DNA of 64,000 nt from Halobacillus campisalis (GCF_030345335.1 NZ_JAPVRC010000004.1:248001-312000), one strand, 5' to 3'. Counted from the stretch's first letter, positions 28,520 to 36,682 are shown. The notes: generated by a model from the sequence alone, not told the origin. Numbers and translations are program-made.

Positions 28520-28614
28520 TGGCCATTGTAATGTTTATAATTATCACAGGTATCATTTGGGGTGGCCTGGCACTTAGTATCACCCATGCTGTACGAAAGT
28601 CGAAGAGCTCGTAA
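28519..28614 (+). CDS. MetS-like NSS transporter small subunit (31 aa)
   Basis: The 31-residue peptide is one hydrophobic helix (MAIVMFIIITGIIWGGLALS) followed by a basic tail (HAVRKSKSS). The start overlaps the stop of the symporter gene (TAATG), with AAGGAGG located inside the symporter's last codons. The arrangement and sequence match the methionine/alanine importer small subunit family, known in Corynebacterium as MetS, needed with MetP. It probably sits beside the large subunit in the membrane with the basic tail inside. Confidence 0.85.
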   Translation: MAIVMFIIITGIIWGGLALSITHAVRKSKSS

Positions 28615-28620
28615 AAACAA

Positions 28621-28656
28621 ATCCGCAGTGATCAACAGATCACTGCGGGTTTTATT
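28621..28656. terminator. Bidirectional terminator
   Basis: CCGCAGTGATC pairs with GATCACTGCGG. The T run follows on the plus strand, and the lytH stop codon lies in its flank on the minus strand. Confidence 0.82.
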
Positions 28657-29596
28657 TGTTCTCTGCTTCATTTTCCCACCTTTTCAAATAAGGATACGGG
28701 TCGAATGACCATTCTCTATTTCCATTGTCTTGATACATTCCATAATGAAGATGTGGCGGGAACTTGCCGGATGTACCAGGGGGACCATAGCCGGATGAAC
28801 CTACACTTCCTACAACGTCTCCAGGCTGCACAACATCTCCTACTTTGATGTCCTCACTGAAACCGCTAAGATGGGCGTAATAATGATAAATATTGTAAAT
28901 ATCCCGAATGCCTACCCGCCAGCCTCCGAACTTATTCCAACCCTTCATCTCTACTACTCCATACGTTGTCGACTTAACCGGAACGCCGTAATTGGCAAAT
29001 ATGTCTGTTCCTTCATGCATCCTTCGTCCTCCAAAGCCTCTTGCGTCCCCCCAAGTATTGTTATAGCTGAAATTCGCTTCAATCGGTAGGGGGAAATCCC
29101 TGTCTCTTAACATGACCGTTTGAAATTTATCGAAAACTTTTTCAGTGTTCATGATGGTTTGCACGGTCAAGTCGCGTTTGTAATAATTCCACAGGGCGAT
29201 TCGGATATCATCTTCTGTTGTGCCATAAGACTGCAAGTAACTTCCTAAACTCCATAGTATATCTTCATCATTCGTTTGATCTATTTCGTTATTCCCGTCC
29301 CCATTATCGCCCCATCCATTAGGAAAGAAACCTGGTTCAGCTTTAATTCCTTCCCAGAATAGAGGATCAGGACGAAAAGCGGTCACCCGGTTCTCTGGTT
29401 TACCTTCATGAATTTGACGCTCATATTGATCAATAGCGGCAAAAAAAGTCCAGGATATGCCCGTGACTGCTTCCGTCTTTTTATAAAGAGCCATCCTCTC
29501 TATATCACTTTCTTGTTCAGTCGAAACGGCTCCACTGACAGAAGGGAAAAACCAAACAGAAAATAGAATGAACAGTAAACCATAACCTAATTTCAT
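28652..29596 (-). CDS. lytH: M23-family sporulation peptidase LytH
   Basis: The 314-aa secreted peptidase has a signal peptide (about residues 1-23) and a C-terminal M23/LytM zinc domain. Zinc ligands are H194 and D198 (HEGTD) and H284 (HLHYG). H242 in YYAH is the likely catalytic base. B. subtilis LytH is an L-Ala-D-Glu endopeptidase that trims cortex peptidoglycan during sporulation, and its gene is beside yunB there too. In that genome it is made under sigma-K. AAGGAGG lies about 8 nt before the ATG. The lipA gene usually found between lytH and yutC is missing here. Confidence 0.87.
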   Translation of the reverse strand: MKLGYGLLFILFSVWFFPSVSGAVSTEQESDIERMALYKKTEAVTGISWTFFAAIDQYERQIHEGKPENRVTAFRPDPLFWEGIKAEPGFFPNGWGDNGDGNNEIDQTNDEDILWSLGSYLQSYGTTEDDIRIALWNYYKRDLTVQTIMNTEKVFDKFQTVMLRDRDFPLPIEANFSYNNTWGDARGFGGRRMHEGTDIFANYGVPVKSTTYGVVEMKGWNKFGGWRVGIRDIYNIYHYYAHLSGFSEDIKVGDVVQPGDVVGSVGSSGYGPPGTSGKFPPHLHYGMYQDNGNREWSFDPYPYLKRWENEAENK

Positions 29597-29634
29597 TGTT
29601 TTACCCTCCTTGTAAAAAATGATGAGTTGATATT

Positions 29635-30213
29635 TCAGCTTTCTTCGACGTTTTCACTCGTTGTAGAACCTTGTGGGGATTTTTTCATTTTATCTACAAT
29701 TCGACTAATGCCTTCATTGTAATTTTCGTCATAGACAGTGGAATTACTTAAGCTTTGTATGTCTCCATAAGCTGTGGGCTCGTCCGAAACATATACATGA
29801 TAAAAGCTTGGGACAAGAGAATAAGCCGTTTTCTTTACGATATCTGCATTCTGGTTCTTGTCTTTATCTTCCGGACCTTTATAGGCTACAAGTATTTCGT
29901 TATCAGTGACCAGCGTAGCTACATCATCGAAATCTTCGTAACGAAGGATCATTCGGCTGATCATATCAGCCATCTGTTCGCGGTTAACCTTAATCTTATG
30001 GTTGCGTTCAGATTCCTGGTCTAACTGATCTTTCTGAAACCGGACATAGCCTACCTGGCCGTCTGCAGGTTCTTCGTTATAGTTATCCATAGCATTTCCA
30101 GGGATCGAGTGATCTTTATCTGGTTGAGTGTTCTCGTTTTCTTCTGTGTTGCAGCCTGCTAAAAGCGCAGCAGTTAACCCGAAAAGGATAAAGCCCTTTA
30201 ATAAATTGTCCAT
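29635..30213 (-). CDS. yutC: YhcN/YlaJ-family sporulation lipoprotein YutC
   Basis: The 192-aa lipoprotein has a lipobox LAGC (cleavage before C21) and an acidic Asn/Glu-rich linker. The YhcN/YlaJ domain follows, with the helix NREQMADMISRMILRYEDFDDVATLV and the strand EILVAYKG. These proteins associate with spore membranes and affect germination or outgrowth in relatives. It is divergent from yutD and 38 bp upstream of lytH on the same strand, so the two may be co-transcribed. Confidence 0.83.
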   Translation of the reverse strand: MDNLLKGFILFGLTAALLAGCNTEENENTQPDKDHSIPGNAMDNYNEEPADGQVGYVRFQKDQLDQESERNHKIKVNREQMADMISRMILRYEDFDDVATLVTDNEILVAYKGPEDKDKNQNADIVKKTAYSLVPSFYHVYVSDEPTAYGDIQSLSNSTVYDENYNEGISRIVDKMKKSPQGSTTSENVEES

Positions 30214-30350
30214 TATTCATCTTCCTTTATAGTTTATACTTTACAGTTAGCTTGGACGAAAATTTGATTATGATACAATTTTTTATCATCTATTTCCTCG
30301 TCATATACCAAATATGGTACACTTGAATCAATAAGGTAAGGTGATTTCAG

Positions 30351-30626
30351 TTGATTGAATTATTCGGAAAAAATTATGAGCTCATTGAAGATTATAGAGA
30401 AGCATTCAATGAAGAAGATCTAGAAGGACGTTTCAGTGACATATTGAGCAAGTACGATTTTATTGTCGGAGACTGGGGTTACGGTCAGCTTCGTTTAAAA
30501 GGATTCTATGATGATCAAAATACGAAAGCTACATTTGATACAAAGATCAGTACCCTTGAAGATTATTTGTATGAGTACTGTAACTTTGGGTGTGCCTATT
30601 TTGTATTGAAACGCGTAGAACAATAA
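30351..30626 (+). CDS. yutD: Conserved protein YutD
   Basis: The 91-aa cytoplasmic protein carries the YutD family pattern FIVGDWGYGQLRLKGFY and a C-terminal YLYEYCNFGCAYFVLKR. The family is widespread in Firmicutes and no biochemical function is established. The start is TTG with AAGGTGAT upstream. A strong hairpin follows within 35 bp. Confidence 0.88.
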   Translation: MIELFGKNYELIEDYREAFNEEDLEGRFSDILSKYDFIVGDWGYGQLRLKGFYDDQNTKATFDTKISTLEDYLYEYCNFGCAYFVLKRVEQ

Positions 30627-30627
30627 A

Positions 30628-30662
30628 CCGACGTGCCATGATAAGCACGTCGGTTTATTATT
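30628..30662. terminator. Terminator between convergent genes
   Basis: ACCGACGTGC pairs with GCACGTCGGT around an 8-nt loop with AT-rich sequence on both sides. It serves yutD and probably the minus-strand neighbour. Confidence 0.8.
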
Positions 30663-30951
30663 AGTTTTTTTCTTCGGACGGTTTCATATTGGTATGCTCT
30701 TCATCATGCGTAGGGTGGGCTCCTGGGAATTTTCTTGGAATGTCGTGATGGAGACCCTTATACTCATAGTTGAAAGCACTATAGTAGCGCTGTTTTTCTG
30801 TCCACGGAGCACTTTTACGATTAGACACAGGTTCTTCCTTATTACGTGGGGAACCATAGGGCCCTTCAGGCAATTGTTCCGGAGTCAGATAATTTCGCCC
30901 GGCCTCTACATTGGCAAAATCAGTGTAAATATCTTTTTGTTTTTTATCCAC
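30661..30951 (-). CDS. Uncharacterised hydrophilic protein (96 aa)
   Basis: The protein is rich in Pro, Glu, Lys, His and Tyr, with segments TPEQLPEGPYGSP, APWTEKQRYYSAFNYEYKGL and HPTHDEEHTN. It has no signal peptide, membrane helix or known catalytic motif. The tyrosine- and histidine-rich composition looks like a small spore-associated or cytosolic protein, but I do not recognise the family with confidence. The start is GTG with AAGGAGGG upstream, a convincing translation signal. Confidence 0.65.
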   Translation of the reverse strand: MDKKQKDIYTDFANVEAGRNYLTPEQLPEGPYGSPRNKEEPVSNRKSAPWTEKQRYYSAFNYEYKGLHHDIPRKFPGAHPTHDEEHTNMKPSEEKN

Positions 30952-31002
30952 AAAAAACCCTCCTTGGTTTTAGTGTATCCAAAGAGGGATTAGCTATGTC
31001 GA

Positions 31003-31269
31003 TTAAAGGAATTTGTGTAAACAGTTTCTTAGTTGATCAGCTTCCATTTGATTGATGTGAAAAACGTGCTCAATATGACCTTTCTTATCAAGCGTTTCAT
31101 GATTAAGTAAAAAATTATGGTTGCCGAGAAGGTCTACGACTAGTGTGTCACTCTTAAAGTAAGAAGCCTTCATAAAAACGAATTCGTACCGGCGATTTCC
31201 TGCGGTAAAGCTGACAAAGCGTGATGGTACTTGTTCTTCTTGATCTTTTAAAACTTTTATATCACCCAA
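31003..31269 (-). CDS. DUF3055-family protein
   Basis: The 88-aa protein has the DUF3055 pattern: SRFVSF at the N-terminus, a central TLVVDLLGNHNFLL, then GHIEHVFHINQMEADQLR. It is small, cytoplasmic and of unknown function. A longer frame starts at ATG 31287, but its AAAGGAG lies inside that extension and is 8 nt before the TTG at 31269. I therefore take TTG as the start, and the resulting length fits the family. Confidence 0.78.
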   Translation of the reverse strand: MGDIKVLKDQEEQVPSRFVSFTAGNRRYEFVFMKASYFKSDTLVVDLLGNHNFLLNHETLDKKGHIEHVFHINQMEADQLRNCLHKFL

Positions 31270-31399
31270 ATTGTCATCTCCTTTCATAGGTATGGCGGGT
31301 TAACCTAACTTCATTTTAGCAAAAGGATATCATTGTAGTAAAATGGTAATTGGACTAAGCAAGAATTTATACGGTCAGAAAGTCAAAGGAGGTAGGATC

Positions 31400-31843
31400 A
31401 TGTATTTTGTAGATAGACGAAAAATCGAGCAAATTCTTGAATATATGGAAAGGCTTCTCGATGAATCTAAGAAGCAGCAAGCACAAACTTTCGCCGAACG
31501 CCTTGCTTTCGAAAGAAAGGTTCACATAACGGTTGAAGCTATCATTGATGCAGGAAATCAAATGATTGATGGCTTCATTATGAGAGATCCCGGCAGTTAT
31601 GAGGATATTATTGATATTTTAACGGATGAAAAAGTTCTCCCTGAGAGCGAAAAATCTGGTTACAAAGACATCATAAGACTTAGAAAAGAGGTTGTACAAA
31701 ATTATACAAATATTGATCATGAAGCAGTCATGAGAGTGTGGGAAGTCAATAAAGACTCGCTGCTCAAATTTCCAATTCGGGTCCGGACTTATTTGGATGA
31801 AGAATTAGGTCCTGTGTCTGCTTTTTCAAGCAATAAGGAGTGA
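31400..31843 (+). CDS. yutE: DUF86/HepT-like protein YutE
   Basis: The 147-aa all-helical protein is of the DUF86/HepT-like family (FAERLAFERKVHITVEAIIDAGNQMIDG, later IIRLRKEVVQNYTNID). HepT RNases carry an RX4-6H motif. Here the region reads RKEVVQNY without the histidine, so toxin activity is unlikely, and no MNT antitoxin nucleotidyltransferase is adjacent. A strong AAAGGAGG precedes the ATG. The stop codon overlaps an upstream start choice of yutF. Confidence 0.85.
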   Translation: MYFVDRRKIEQILEYMERLLDESKKQQAQTFAERLAFERKVHITVEAIIDAGNQMIDGFIMRDPGSYEDIIDILTDEKVLPESEKSGYKDIIRLRKEVVQNYTNIDHEAVMRVWEVNKDSLLKFPIRVRTYLDEELGPVSAFSSNKE

Positions 31844-31854
31844 AGCTGACAGTT

Positions 31855-32628
31855 ATGGTGCACTATAAAGCTTATTTAATTGATTTGGATGGAACAATGT
31901 ACAGAGGAAATGAAAAGATCCCAGGTGCCGCAGAGTTTATTAAAGAATTAAACCAAGAAGGGATTCCTCATTTGTTCGTTACGAATAATTCAGCTACAGT
32001 CCCTGAGAAAGTAGCTGAGAAATTAATGAAAATGGGGATTGATGCTCGCGAAGAACAAATATTCAACTCAAGCATGGCGGCTGCCAAATATATACGATTA
32101 ATGGAACATCATGCGAAGGCGTATGTCATAGGAGAAGAAGGACTGTATTCTGCACTTGAAAACGAAAACATTCAAATCGTAGACGATAACGCCGATTATG
32201 TGGTAATAGGCATCGACCGCGGTCTCACCTATGAAAAACTGGCAAAAGCCTGTTTGCAAATTAGAAATGGAGCCAAGTTAATAAGTACGAATAAGGACGT
32301 CGCTATTCCTACTGAAAGAGGCATGGTGCCCGGTAATGGAGCCATAACTTCAGTTATATCTGTAAGCACGGGCATAGATCCTGTCTTTGCAGGTAAGCCT
32401 GAACCTATCCTCATGGAGCAAGCCATCGAAAAGTTAGGTTTTTCAAAAAAAGATGTGCTAATGGTCGGGGATAATTATGATACAGATATTCTGGCGGGTA
32501 TCCACTCGGGTATAGATACACTAATGGTGGAAACAGGGGTCAGTACTTTTGAAAGTATTAAACATTATGATGAACAACCTACTTATAAAATCACCGATTT
32601 ATATAAATGGAAATTAGATAGAAAATGA
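31855..32628 (+). CDS. yutF: HAD-family phosphatase YutF (NagD-like)
   Basis: The roughly 257-aa HAD IIA phosphatase has motif I DLDGTMYRG (nucleophile Asp in LIDLDGT), motif II TNNSA, and motif III/IV near KPEPILMEQA and VGDNYDTDI. It probably dephosphorylates small sugar or nucleotide phosphates. The start is uncertain. ATG at 31855 gives the usual family N-terminus (VHYKAYLIDLDG) with a somewhat distant AAGGAG. GTG at 31840 overlaps the yutE stop. Confidence 0.9.
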   Translation: MVHYKAYLIDLDGTMYRGNEKIPGAAEFIKELNQEGIPHLFVTNNSATVPEKVAEKLMKMGIDAREEQIFNSSMAAAKYIRLMEHHAKAYVIGEEGLYSALENENIQIVDDNADYVVIGIDRGLTYEKLAKACLQIRNGAKLISTNKDVAIPTERGMVPGNGAITSVISVSTGIDPVFAGKPEPILMEQAIEKLGFSKKDVLMVGDNYDTDILAGIHSGIDTLMVETGVSTFESIKHYDEQPTYKITDLYKWKLDRK

Positions 32629-32662
32629 CGCTATTGAGATCCATAGCGTCATTTTCTCTTTT
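32624..32662 (+). terminator. Terminator of yutE-yutF
   Basis: AAAATGACGCTAT pairs with ATAGCGTCATTTT, followed by CTCTTTTTTC. Confidence 0.9.
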
Positions 32663-32785
32663 TTCTTGACTTCAGCATTTTCCATATTCCTCTCGAAAAG
32701 TCCAGATTCACAATTAACAAGAGCAATGTAAGGTAAAAGGAAATTGAAAGTTTATTTAATAAACCAAGACTGAGATTGAAGAGGC

Positions 32786-34351
32786 TTATAATAAGTAGGG
32801 ACCGAAAAATATGGTGATGAACAATAAATGAATGCCTATGAAATAAGAGAGTCTGATTGATACGGACCAATCAAGCTTCTTGGCACTAAGCGCAATAATA
32901 GCATAGGTGATAAGTGCGAATATACTGATGAAAACGAAAGGGCTGGCTAAAAAGCTTAGATAATCAGGTGCTCTGGCCATCAAGGTCGAAGTGAACACTC
33001 GATCGTTAAAAATAAAAGCGGCAGCTAAATATATTCCAGCTCCTGAGAAGAATATCCAGGGTTTGTCGTGATCAATCGCATTTCCAGGTCCAAACATGAT
33101 AAATGCTAAAAATAACATCGGCCAGATAAACCAAATGACGCCTACAAGTAAGGTGAAGAAGCTGTAGGATAACATACCAAGTGTTTTGCCTAACGTATTT
33201 AAAAAATAATTAATTGTCATTTGATTAGACTGTTTTATAATTTGCTCATCTGACGAGGCCAGAAGCATTCGGTTGGCGTCCCCTTTTAAGTCAAACCATA
33301 GGATAGTTTCTGAATCGATCCAGTAAGGGTGACCTGAAGAGTCTGGAGTATTGCTCAGTCTGGAGACATTTGAGGCTTCATCTTCGCTTATCCACGCTTC
33401 ATAGATGTTAAACTGCCTTTCATTTCTATACATTGTTTCTGTAGACCCTAATGCTTTAAAAGTAATATGAGTTTGATCATCGGCGGATGAAAATTCAATA
33501 TCCGATATGTCAGTCAGGTTACCTTTACTATTTGGATCATACAGTTCCAGAAGTTCCAGCTCAGGGTTCTCATTCATGCTTTCCTGGGCGAAGTAGTAAA
33601 AATTGACGGGAGAGCCCGACATCGTTTGTTTTTGATTCGTAGTGAGCAGGAGGGAGTACTGGTCTTCTTGAATGGAGAAATTAATATCTTCTACTACTTC
33701 AGAGTTTCTGACAGTGAATTCGATCGTGCCGAGTTCCTCAGCCCCATCAAAGGTAATATCGTAAAAAGTGAGTTGGTTGTTTCCGCCTCCATTGTAATAG
33801 GTGAGTATATAAATGCTGCCGTTGTCTTCAACGACCGATAGTTCAGTTTCTTTTTCATCTAGTGTAATCAAAGGAGTAGGTTCAAGGGTGTCGGGGTCAA
33901 GGAGCATGACTTCAAGTTCTTCCTGATAAATAATCTGCTTTTGTAAAGGGAAGAAACGTGTTATGTCTGAGATTTTTTCACCGGTTTCCCCATCATACAT
34001 TCCATAATAATCCGAATATATTAGATTCTCTTCATCCTGGTAAAACTGAGTCCATTTGTCGTAAGGGATTTCGTATGTATGTTCATTTTCAATAGTGAAA
34101 GATTCATCAAGGAAAAGTTTAGTGACTCCATTTTCATCTAAATAGGAAATATCCATACCACTTTCTTTTTTTTGTACGACAGGGTCCGCGGTCGAAGAGG
34201 TGGAGGCAAGTTCAATTTCGCGACTCCAGTTTTGTTTTGGAGGCTCCGTGACTTCCTGATAATTTTCATAAAATAATAATGCAATTCCCATCAGCATGAT
34301 GAACGATGGAAGAAGCCAAATCAATTTTTTTCTCATTGCCGTGTTGTACAC
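32786..34351 (-). CDS. Large membrane protein of unknown function
   Basis: This 521-aa protein is not recognised. It has one N-terminal membrane helix (MRKKLIWLLPSFIMLMGIALLF), then about 330 residues of mainly beta-type, strongly acidic outside domain. Several segments look like propeller strands (LEVMLLDPDTLEPTPLI, SIYILTYYNGGGNNQLTFYD, ETILWFDLKGD). Four C-terminal membrane helices follow. The architecture suggests a sensor or cell-envelope protein with an extracellular ligand-binding or propeller domain. The start may be GTG 34351 or ATG 34336, because the AAAGAGG signal is awkwardly placed for both. It breaks the yutF-yutG synteny seen in B. subtilis. Confidence 0.75.
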   Translation of the reverse strand: MYNTAMRKKLIWLLPSFIMLMGIALLFYENYQEVTEPPKQNWSREIELASTSSTADPVVQKKESGMDISYLDENGVTKLFLDESFTIENEHTYEIPYDKWTQFYQDEENLIYSDYYGMYDGETGEKISDITRFFPLQKQIIYQEELEVMLLDPDTLEPTPLITLDEKETELSVVEDNGSIYILTYYNGGGNNQLTFYDITFDGAEELGTIEFTVRNSEVVEDINFSIQEDQYSLLLTTNQKQTMSGSPVNFYYFAQESMNENPELELLELYDPNSKGNLTDISDIEFSSADDQTHITFKALGSTETMYRNERQFNIYEAWISEDEASNVSRLSNTPDSSGHPYWIDSETILWFDLKGDANRMLLASSDEQIIKQSNQMTINYFLNTLGKTLGMLSYSFFTLLVGVIWFIWPMLFLAFIMFGPGNAIDHDKPWIFFSGAGIYLAAAFIFNDRVFTSTLMARAPDYLSFLASPFVFISIFALITYAIIALSAKKLDWSVSIRLSYFIGIHLLFITIFFGPYLL

Positions 34352-34409
34352 CTCTTTCTTATATTTTGTAGTTCACTTTGATTATACGAATTGATTTGGA
34401 TAAAGTTTC

Positions 34410-34449
34410 AAAAAAAGTAAGAAACCGCCCCAAAAATGGAGCGGTTTCT
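34410..34449 (-). terminator. Terminator after yutG
   Basis: On the minus strand GAAACCGCTCC pairs with GGGGCGGTTTC, followed by TTACTTTTTTT. Confidence 0.88.
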
Positions 34450-34462
34450 CAGTAGGTTCTGC

Positions 34463-34969
34463 TTAATATTCTTCGCCTACCGCACTATGGGCTAACCGGC
34501 TTGATGCCGCGGCTGCAATGGCACCTACAATGTCATCTAGAAAAGTATGGCAATCACCAGAAGATTTATCGTTCAATTTCTTTAGAATTCCTGGTTTTTG
34601 TTTATCAATATAGCCGTAATTTGTAAAACCGATTGAACCATATACGTTTACAATGGAAAACGCGATGATTTCATCCACCCCATACAAACCTTCATCTGCT
34701 TCTATAGTCGCTTGAAGCGGCTCCTCAAGCGCTTTTGTCTCAGCAAGTTTATCAAGCTGAATTCCGGTTAATATCGCATTTTGAACTTCTCTTTTTTTCA
34801 ACACCTGGTGAACATTAAAGCGACAGTCCTCCATCGATAAATTGGGGTGATATTTAGATTGAAGGTAATGGACAAGTTCAGCCATATCATCAATCGTGAC
34901 ACCTCGGTCACTAAGCCAATCTCTGGCTGTTTTTTCTAATACGGAAATTTTTCTGTTTTCTTCTCTCAA
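34463..34969 (-). CDS. yutG: Phosphatidylglycerophosphatase A-related protein YutG
   Basis: The 168-aa protein is of the PgpA-related YutG family (PF04608). The N-terminal ARDWLSDRGVTIDDMAELVHYLQ and the core ADEGLYGVDEIIAFSIVNVYGSIGFTNYGY are typical. The later DDIVGAIAAAA holds acidic residues that may bind metal. Unlike E. coli PgpA it has few hydrophobic helices, so a soluble or peripheral role is likely. The start is TTG with GGGAGG 8 nt upstream. Confidence 0.85.
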   Translation of the reverse strand: MREENRKISVLEKTARDWLSDRGVTIDDMAELVHYLQSKYHPNLSMEDCRFNVHQVLKKREVQNAILTGIQLDKLAETKALEEPLQATIEADEGLYGVDEIIAFSIVNVYGSIGFTNYGYIDKQKPGILKKLNDKSSGDCHTFLDDIVGAIAAAASSRLAHSAVGEEY

Positions 34970-35124
34970 GATAAAGACCTCCCTGTTAACAGTTGCTGCT
35001 TACTCTATAGCATATTATTGAAAAATTAAAGCGTTAGTTGTATTATACCAGATGGTCGTTCACGTATCTTAAAATGTGTAGTCCTCCTTCATTTCTATTA
35101 TAATAAACTAGAGGTGATTTTAAA

Positions 35125-36090
35125 ATGAACAAACCCTATGTTTACTCCACAAGGAAACTCCCAGAACACTTAACTGCCCGTTATAAAAATAATTTGAACC
35201 TTTACATGTGGGAGAGTGAAACGGAACCTGTCCCTCCTGAGGTACTCAAGCAGGAGCTCGAGAAAGCAGATGGGGTTCTTACGACACTCACAGATCAAGT
35301 GGATGACCAACTATTAGATCATTCCTCTCATTTAAAAATTGTAGCCAACATGGCAGTAGGCTTTGATAACATTGATGTAGATAGCGCTGAAAAAAGGAAT
35401 GTCATTGTTACGAATACGCCCGATGTTCTCACGGACACTACAGCGGACCTGGCCTTTACTCTATTGACAGCCGCAGCAAGACGAGTTGTTGAAGCCGCAG
35501 AGTATGTTAAAGAGGGGCAGTGGGGAAAGTGGTCTCCTTTTTTATTGGCAGGTTCAGATGTACATCACAAGAAATTAGGAATTGTAGGAATGGGGAGGAT
35601 TGGAGAAGCGGTAGCCAAACGAGCGAAAGGCTTCGACATGGATGTCGCATACTATAACCGAACAAGAAAAGCAGAAGCCGAAGAAGCAATCGGCGTTCGT
35701 TATGAATCCTTCGATAATTTGATAGAATCGAGTGATTTCGTAATGTGTCTCGTCCCGCTTACGAAAGAAACGACTAAGCTTTTCAACACAGAAGTGTTTA
35801 AAAAGATGAAGCACAGCTCCATTTTCATCAATGTTTCCAGGGGAGCGACAGTAGACGAAGATGCCTTATATGCTGCGCTTCAATCTGGGGAAATTAAAGG
35901 AGCGGGTTTAGATGTATTTGAAAATGAACCTATTTCTCCTTCTCATCCGCTGCTGTCCCTTAAACAGGTCGTCTGTCTGCCTCATATTGGCTCGGCCAGT
36001 ATTGAGACGAGGGAAGCTATGATTACATTGTGTCTGGAAAACCTGTCAAACGTGCTGAGCGGTAAGGAAGCAGTGACCCCCGTTAATTAA
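35125..36090 (+). CDS. D-2-hydroxyacid dehydrogenase (glyoxylate/hydroxypyruvate reductase type)
   Basis: The 321-aa NAD(P)-dependent enzyme has a Rossmann GMGRIG near residue 155. The catalytic arginine is in NVSRGATVDE, the glutamate in DVFENEP and the histidine in LPHIGSAS. The substrate-loop segment NMAVGFDNIDV is like glycerate dehydrogenase and glyoxylate reductase rather than lactate dehydrogenase. It most likely interconverts glyoxylate or hydroxypyruvate with glycolate or D-glycerate. GAGGTGAT precedes the ATG. A repeat element begins 3 bp after the stop codon, so no native terminator remains directly downstream. Confidence 0.9.
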   Translation: MNKPYVYSTRKLPEHLTARYKNNLNLYMWESETEPVPPEVLKQELEKADGVLTTLTDQVDDQLLDHSSHLKIVANMAVGFDNIDVDSAEKRNVIVTNTPDVLTDTTADLAFTLLTAAARRVVEAAEYVKEGQWGKWSPFLLAGSDVHHKKLGIVGMGRIGEAVAKRAKGFDMDVAYYNRTRKAEAEEAIGVRYESFDNLIESSDFVMCLVPLTKETTKLFNTEVFKKMKHSSIFINVSRGATVDEDALYAALQSGEIKGAGLDVFENEPISPSHPLLSLKQVVCLPHIGSASIETREAMITLCLENLSNVLSGKEAVTPVN

Positions 36091-36092
36091 AG

Positions 36093-36400
36093 GGCATTGT
36101 TAAAAGTGATTTTTCAAATAAGCTCCCTATTCTTGAAAGCTCAGTTTCGAGACATAGTGGGAGCTTAGGGGCTGAAGGAAAAGGTTCGCTTTCCGTGGGG
36201 CGGGCGCTGAGCCTCCTCAAGCTTTCGCTCTGCGGGGGCTCACCTGTCCCGCTGCTCCCACAGGAAAGCGAGTAGCTTCCCAACCACCCCTGGCTCTTAA
36301 CAGGGTAACGAACTCCGGTTATCTCAAAACCAAGTATTCCGCAATCCTGCCATATTGTTGAATAACTTGTAATGAAAAACCAGCAAAGTTTAGAGCAGCC
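36093..36400. mobile_element. MITE-like repeat element (308 bp)
   Basis: It begins GGCATTGTTAAAA and ends CTCTAAAC-type terminal sequence (TTTAGAGCAGCC), inverted relative to the start. The terminal modules face inward at 36108-36160 and about 36325-36370. The single core hairpin (about 36185-36290) has stems GTGGG/CCCAC, GCGGG/CCCGC, TGAGCC/GGCTCA and AGC/GCT. In this copy the two outer boxes are TTCGCTTTCC and GGAAAGCGAG, which are themselves complementary. No gene is present, and the flanking AT-rich 8-mers do not give a clear duplication. Confidence 0.72.
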
Positions 36401-36403
36401 ATT

Positions 36404-36437
36404 AAAAAATCCGCACACATAGGTGTACGGATTTGAA
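36404..36437 (-). terminator. Terminator of yutI
   Basis: On the minus strand CAAATCCGTACACC pairs with GTGTGCGGATTT, followed by a T run. Confidence 0.85.
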
Positions 36438-36454
36438 TGCAGTCTGGCGATTTA

Positions 36455-36682
36455 TTAAAATACCTGCTCTACTTCGTAGATCCCAGGAACTTCTTGTGCA
36501 AGGGCACGTTCAATACCTGCTTTTAGAGTGATTGTAGAACTTGGGCAGTTCCCGCATGCACCCATAAGACGAAGACGTACAATTCCGTCTTCAACGTCTA
36601 CTAATTCAACGTCTCCTCCGTCACGAAGTAAAAATGGGCGAAGTTTATTCAGTACTTCTTGAACTTGAGCTTCCATGTTCAA
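36455..36682 (-). CDS. yutI: NifU C-terminal-type Fe-S scaffold YutI
   Basis: The 75-aa NifU-like domain has the CxxC cluster site in GACGNCPSS. It has the usual preceding segment [20 protein letters not shown]. It carries [4Fe-4S] clusters made by the SUF system to target enzymes. AAAGGGG lies about 9 nt before the ATG. It is divergent from yuzD and has its own terminator. Confidence 0.95.
   Translation of the reverse strand: MNMEAQVQEVLNKLRPFLLRDGGDVELVDVEDGIVRLRLMGACGNCPSSTITLKAGIERALAQEVPGIYEVEQVF

Noticed and set aside
31400-31843. YutE as a HepT toxin
   Set aside because: It lacks the RX4-6H catalytic motif and has no adjacent nucleotidyltransferase antitoxin gene.
36085-36092. Target-site duplication around the 308-bp element (AATTAAAG against ATTAAAAA)
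   Set aside because: Only 5 of 8 positions match and the sequence is AT-rich; chance cannot be excluded.
36083-36418. 111-codon minus-strand frame after the dehydrogenase gene
   Set aside because: It is entirely within the 308-bp repeat element, without a ribosome binding site.
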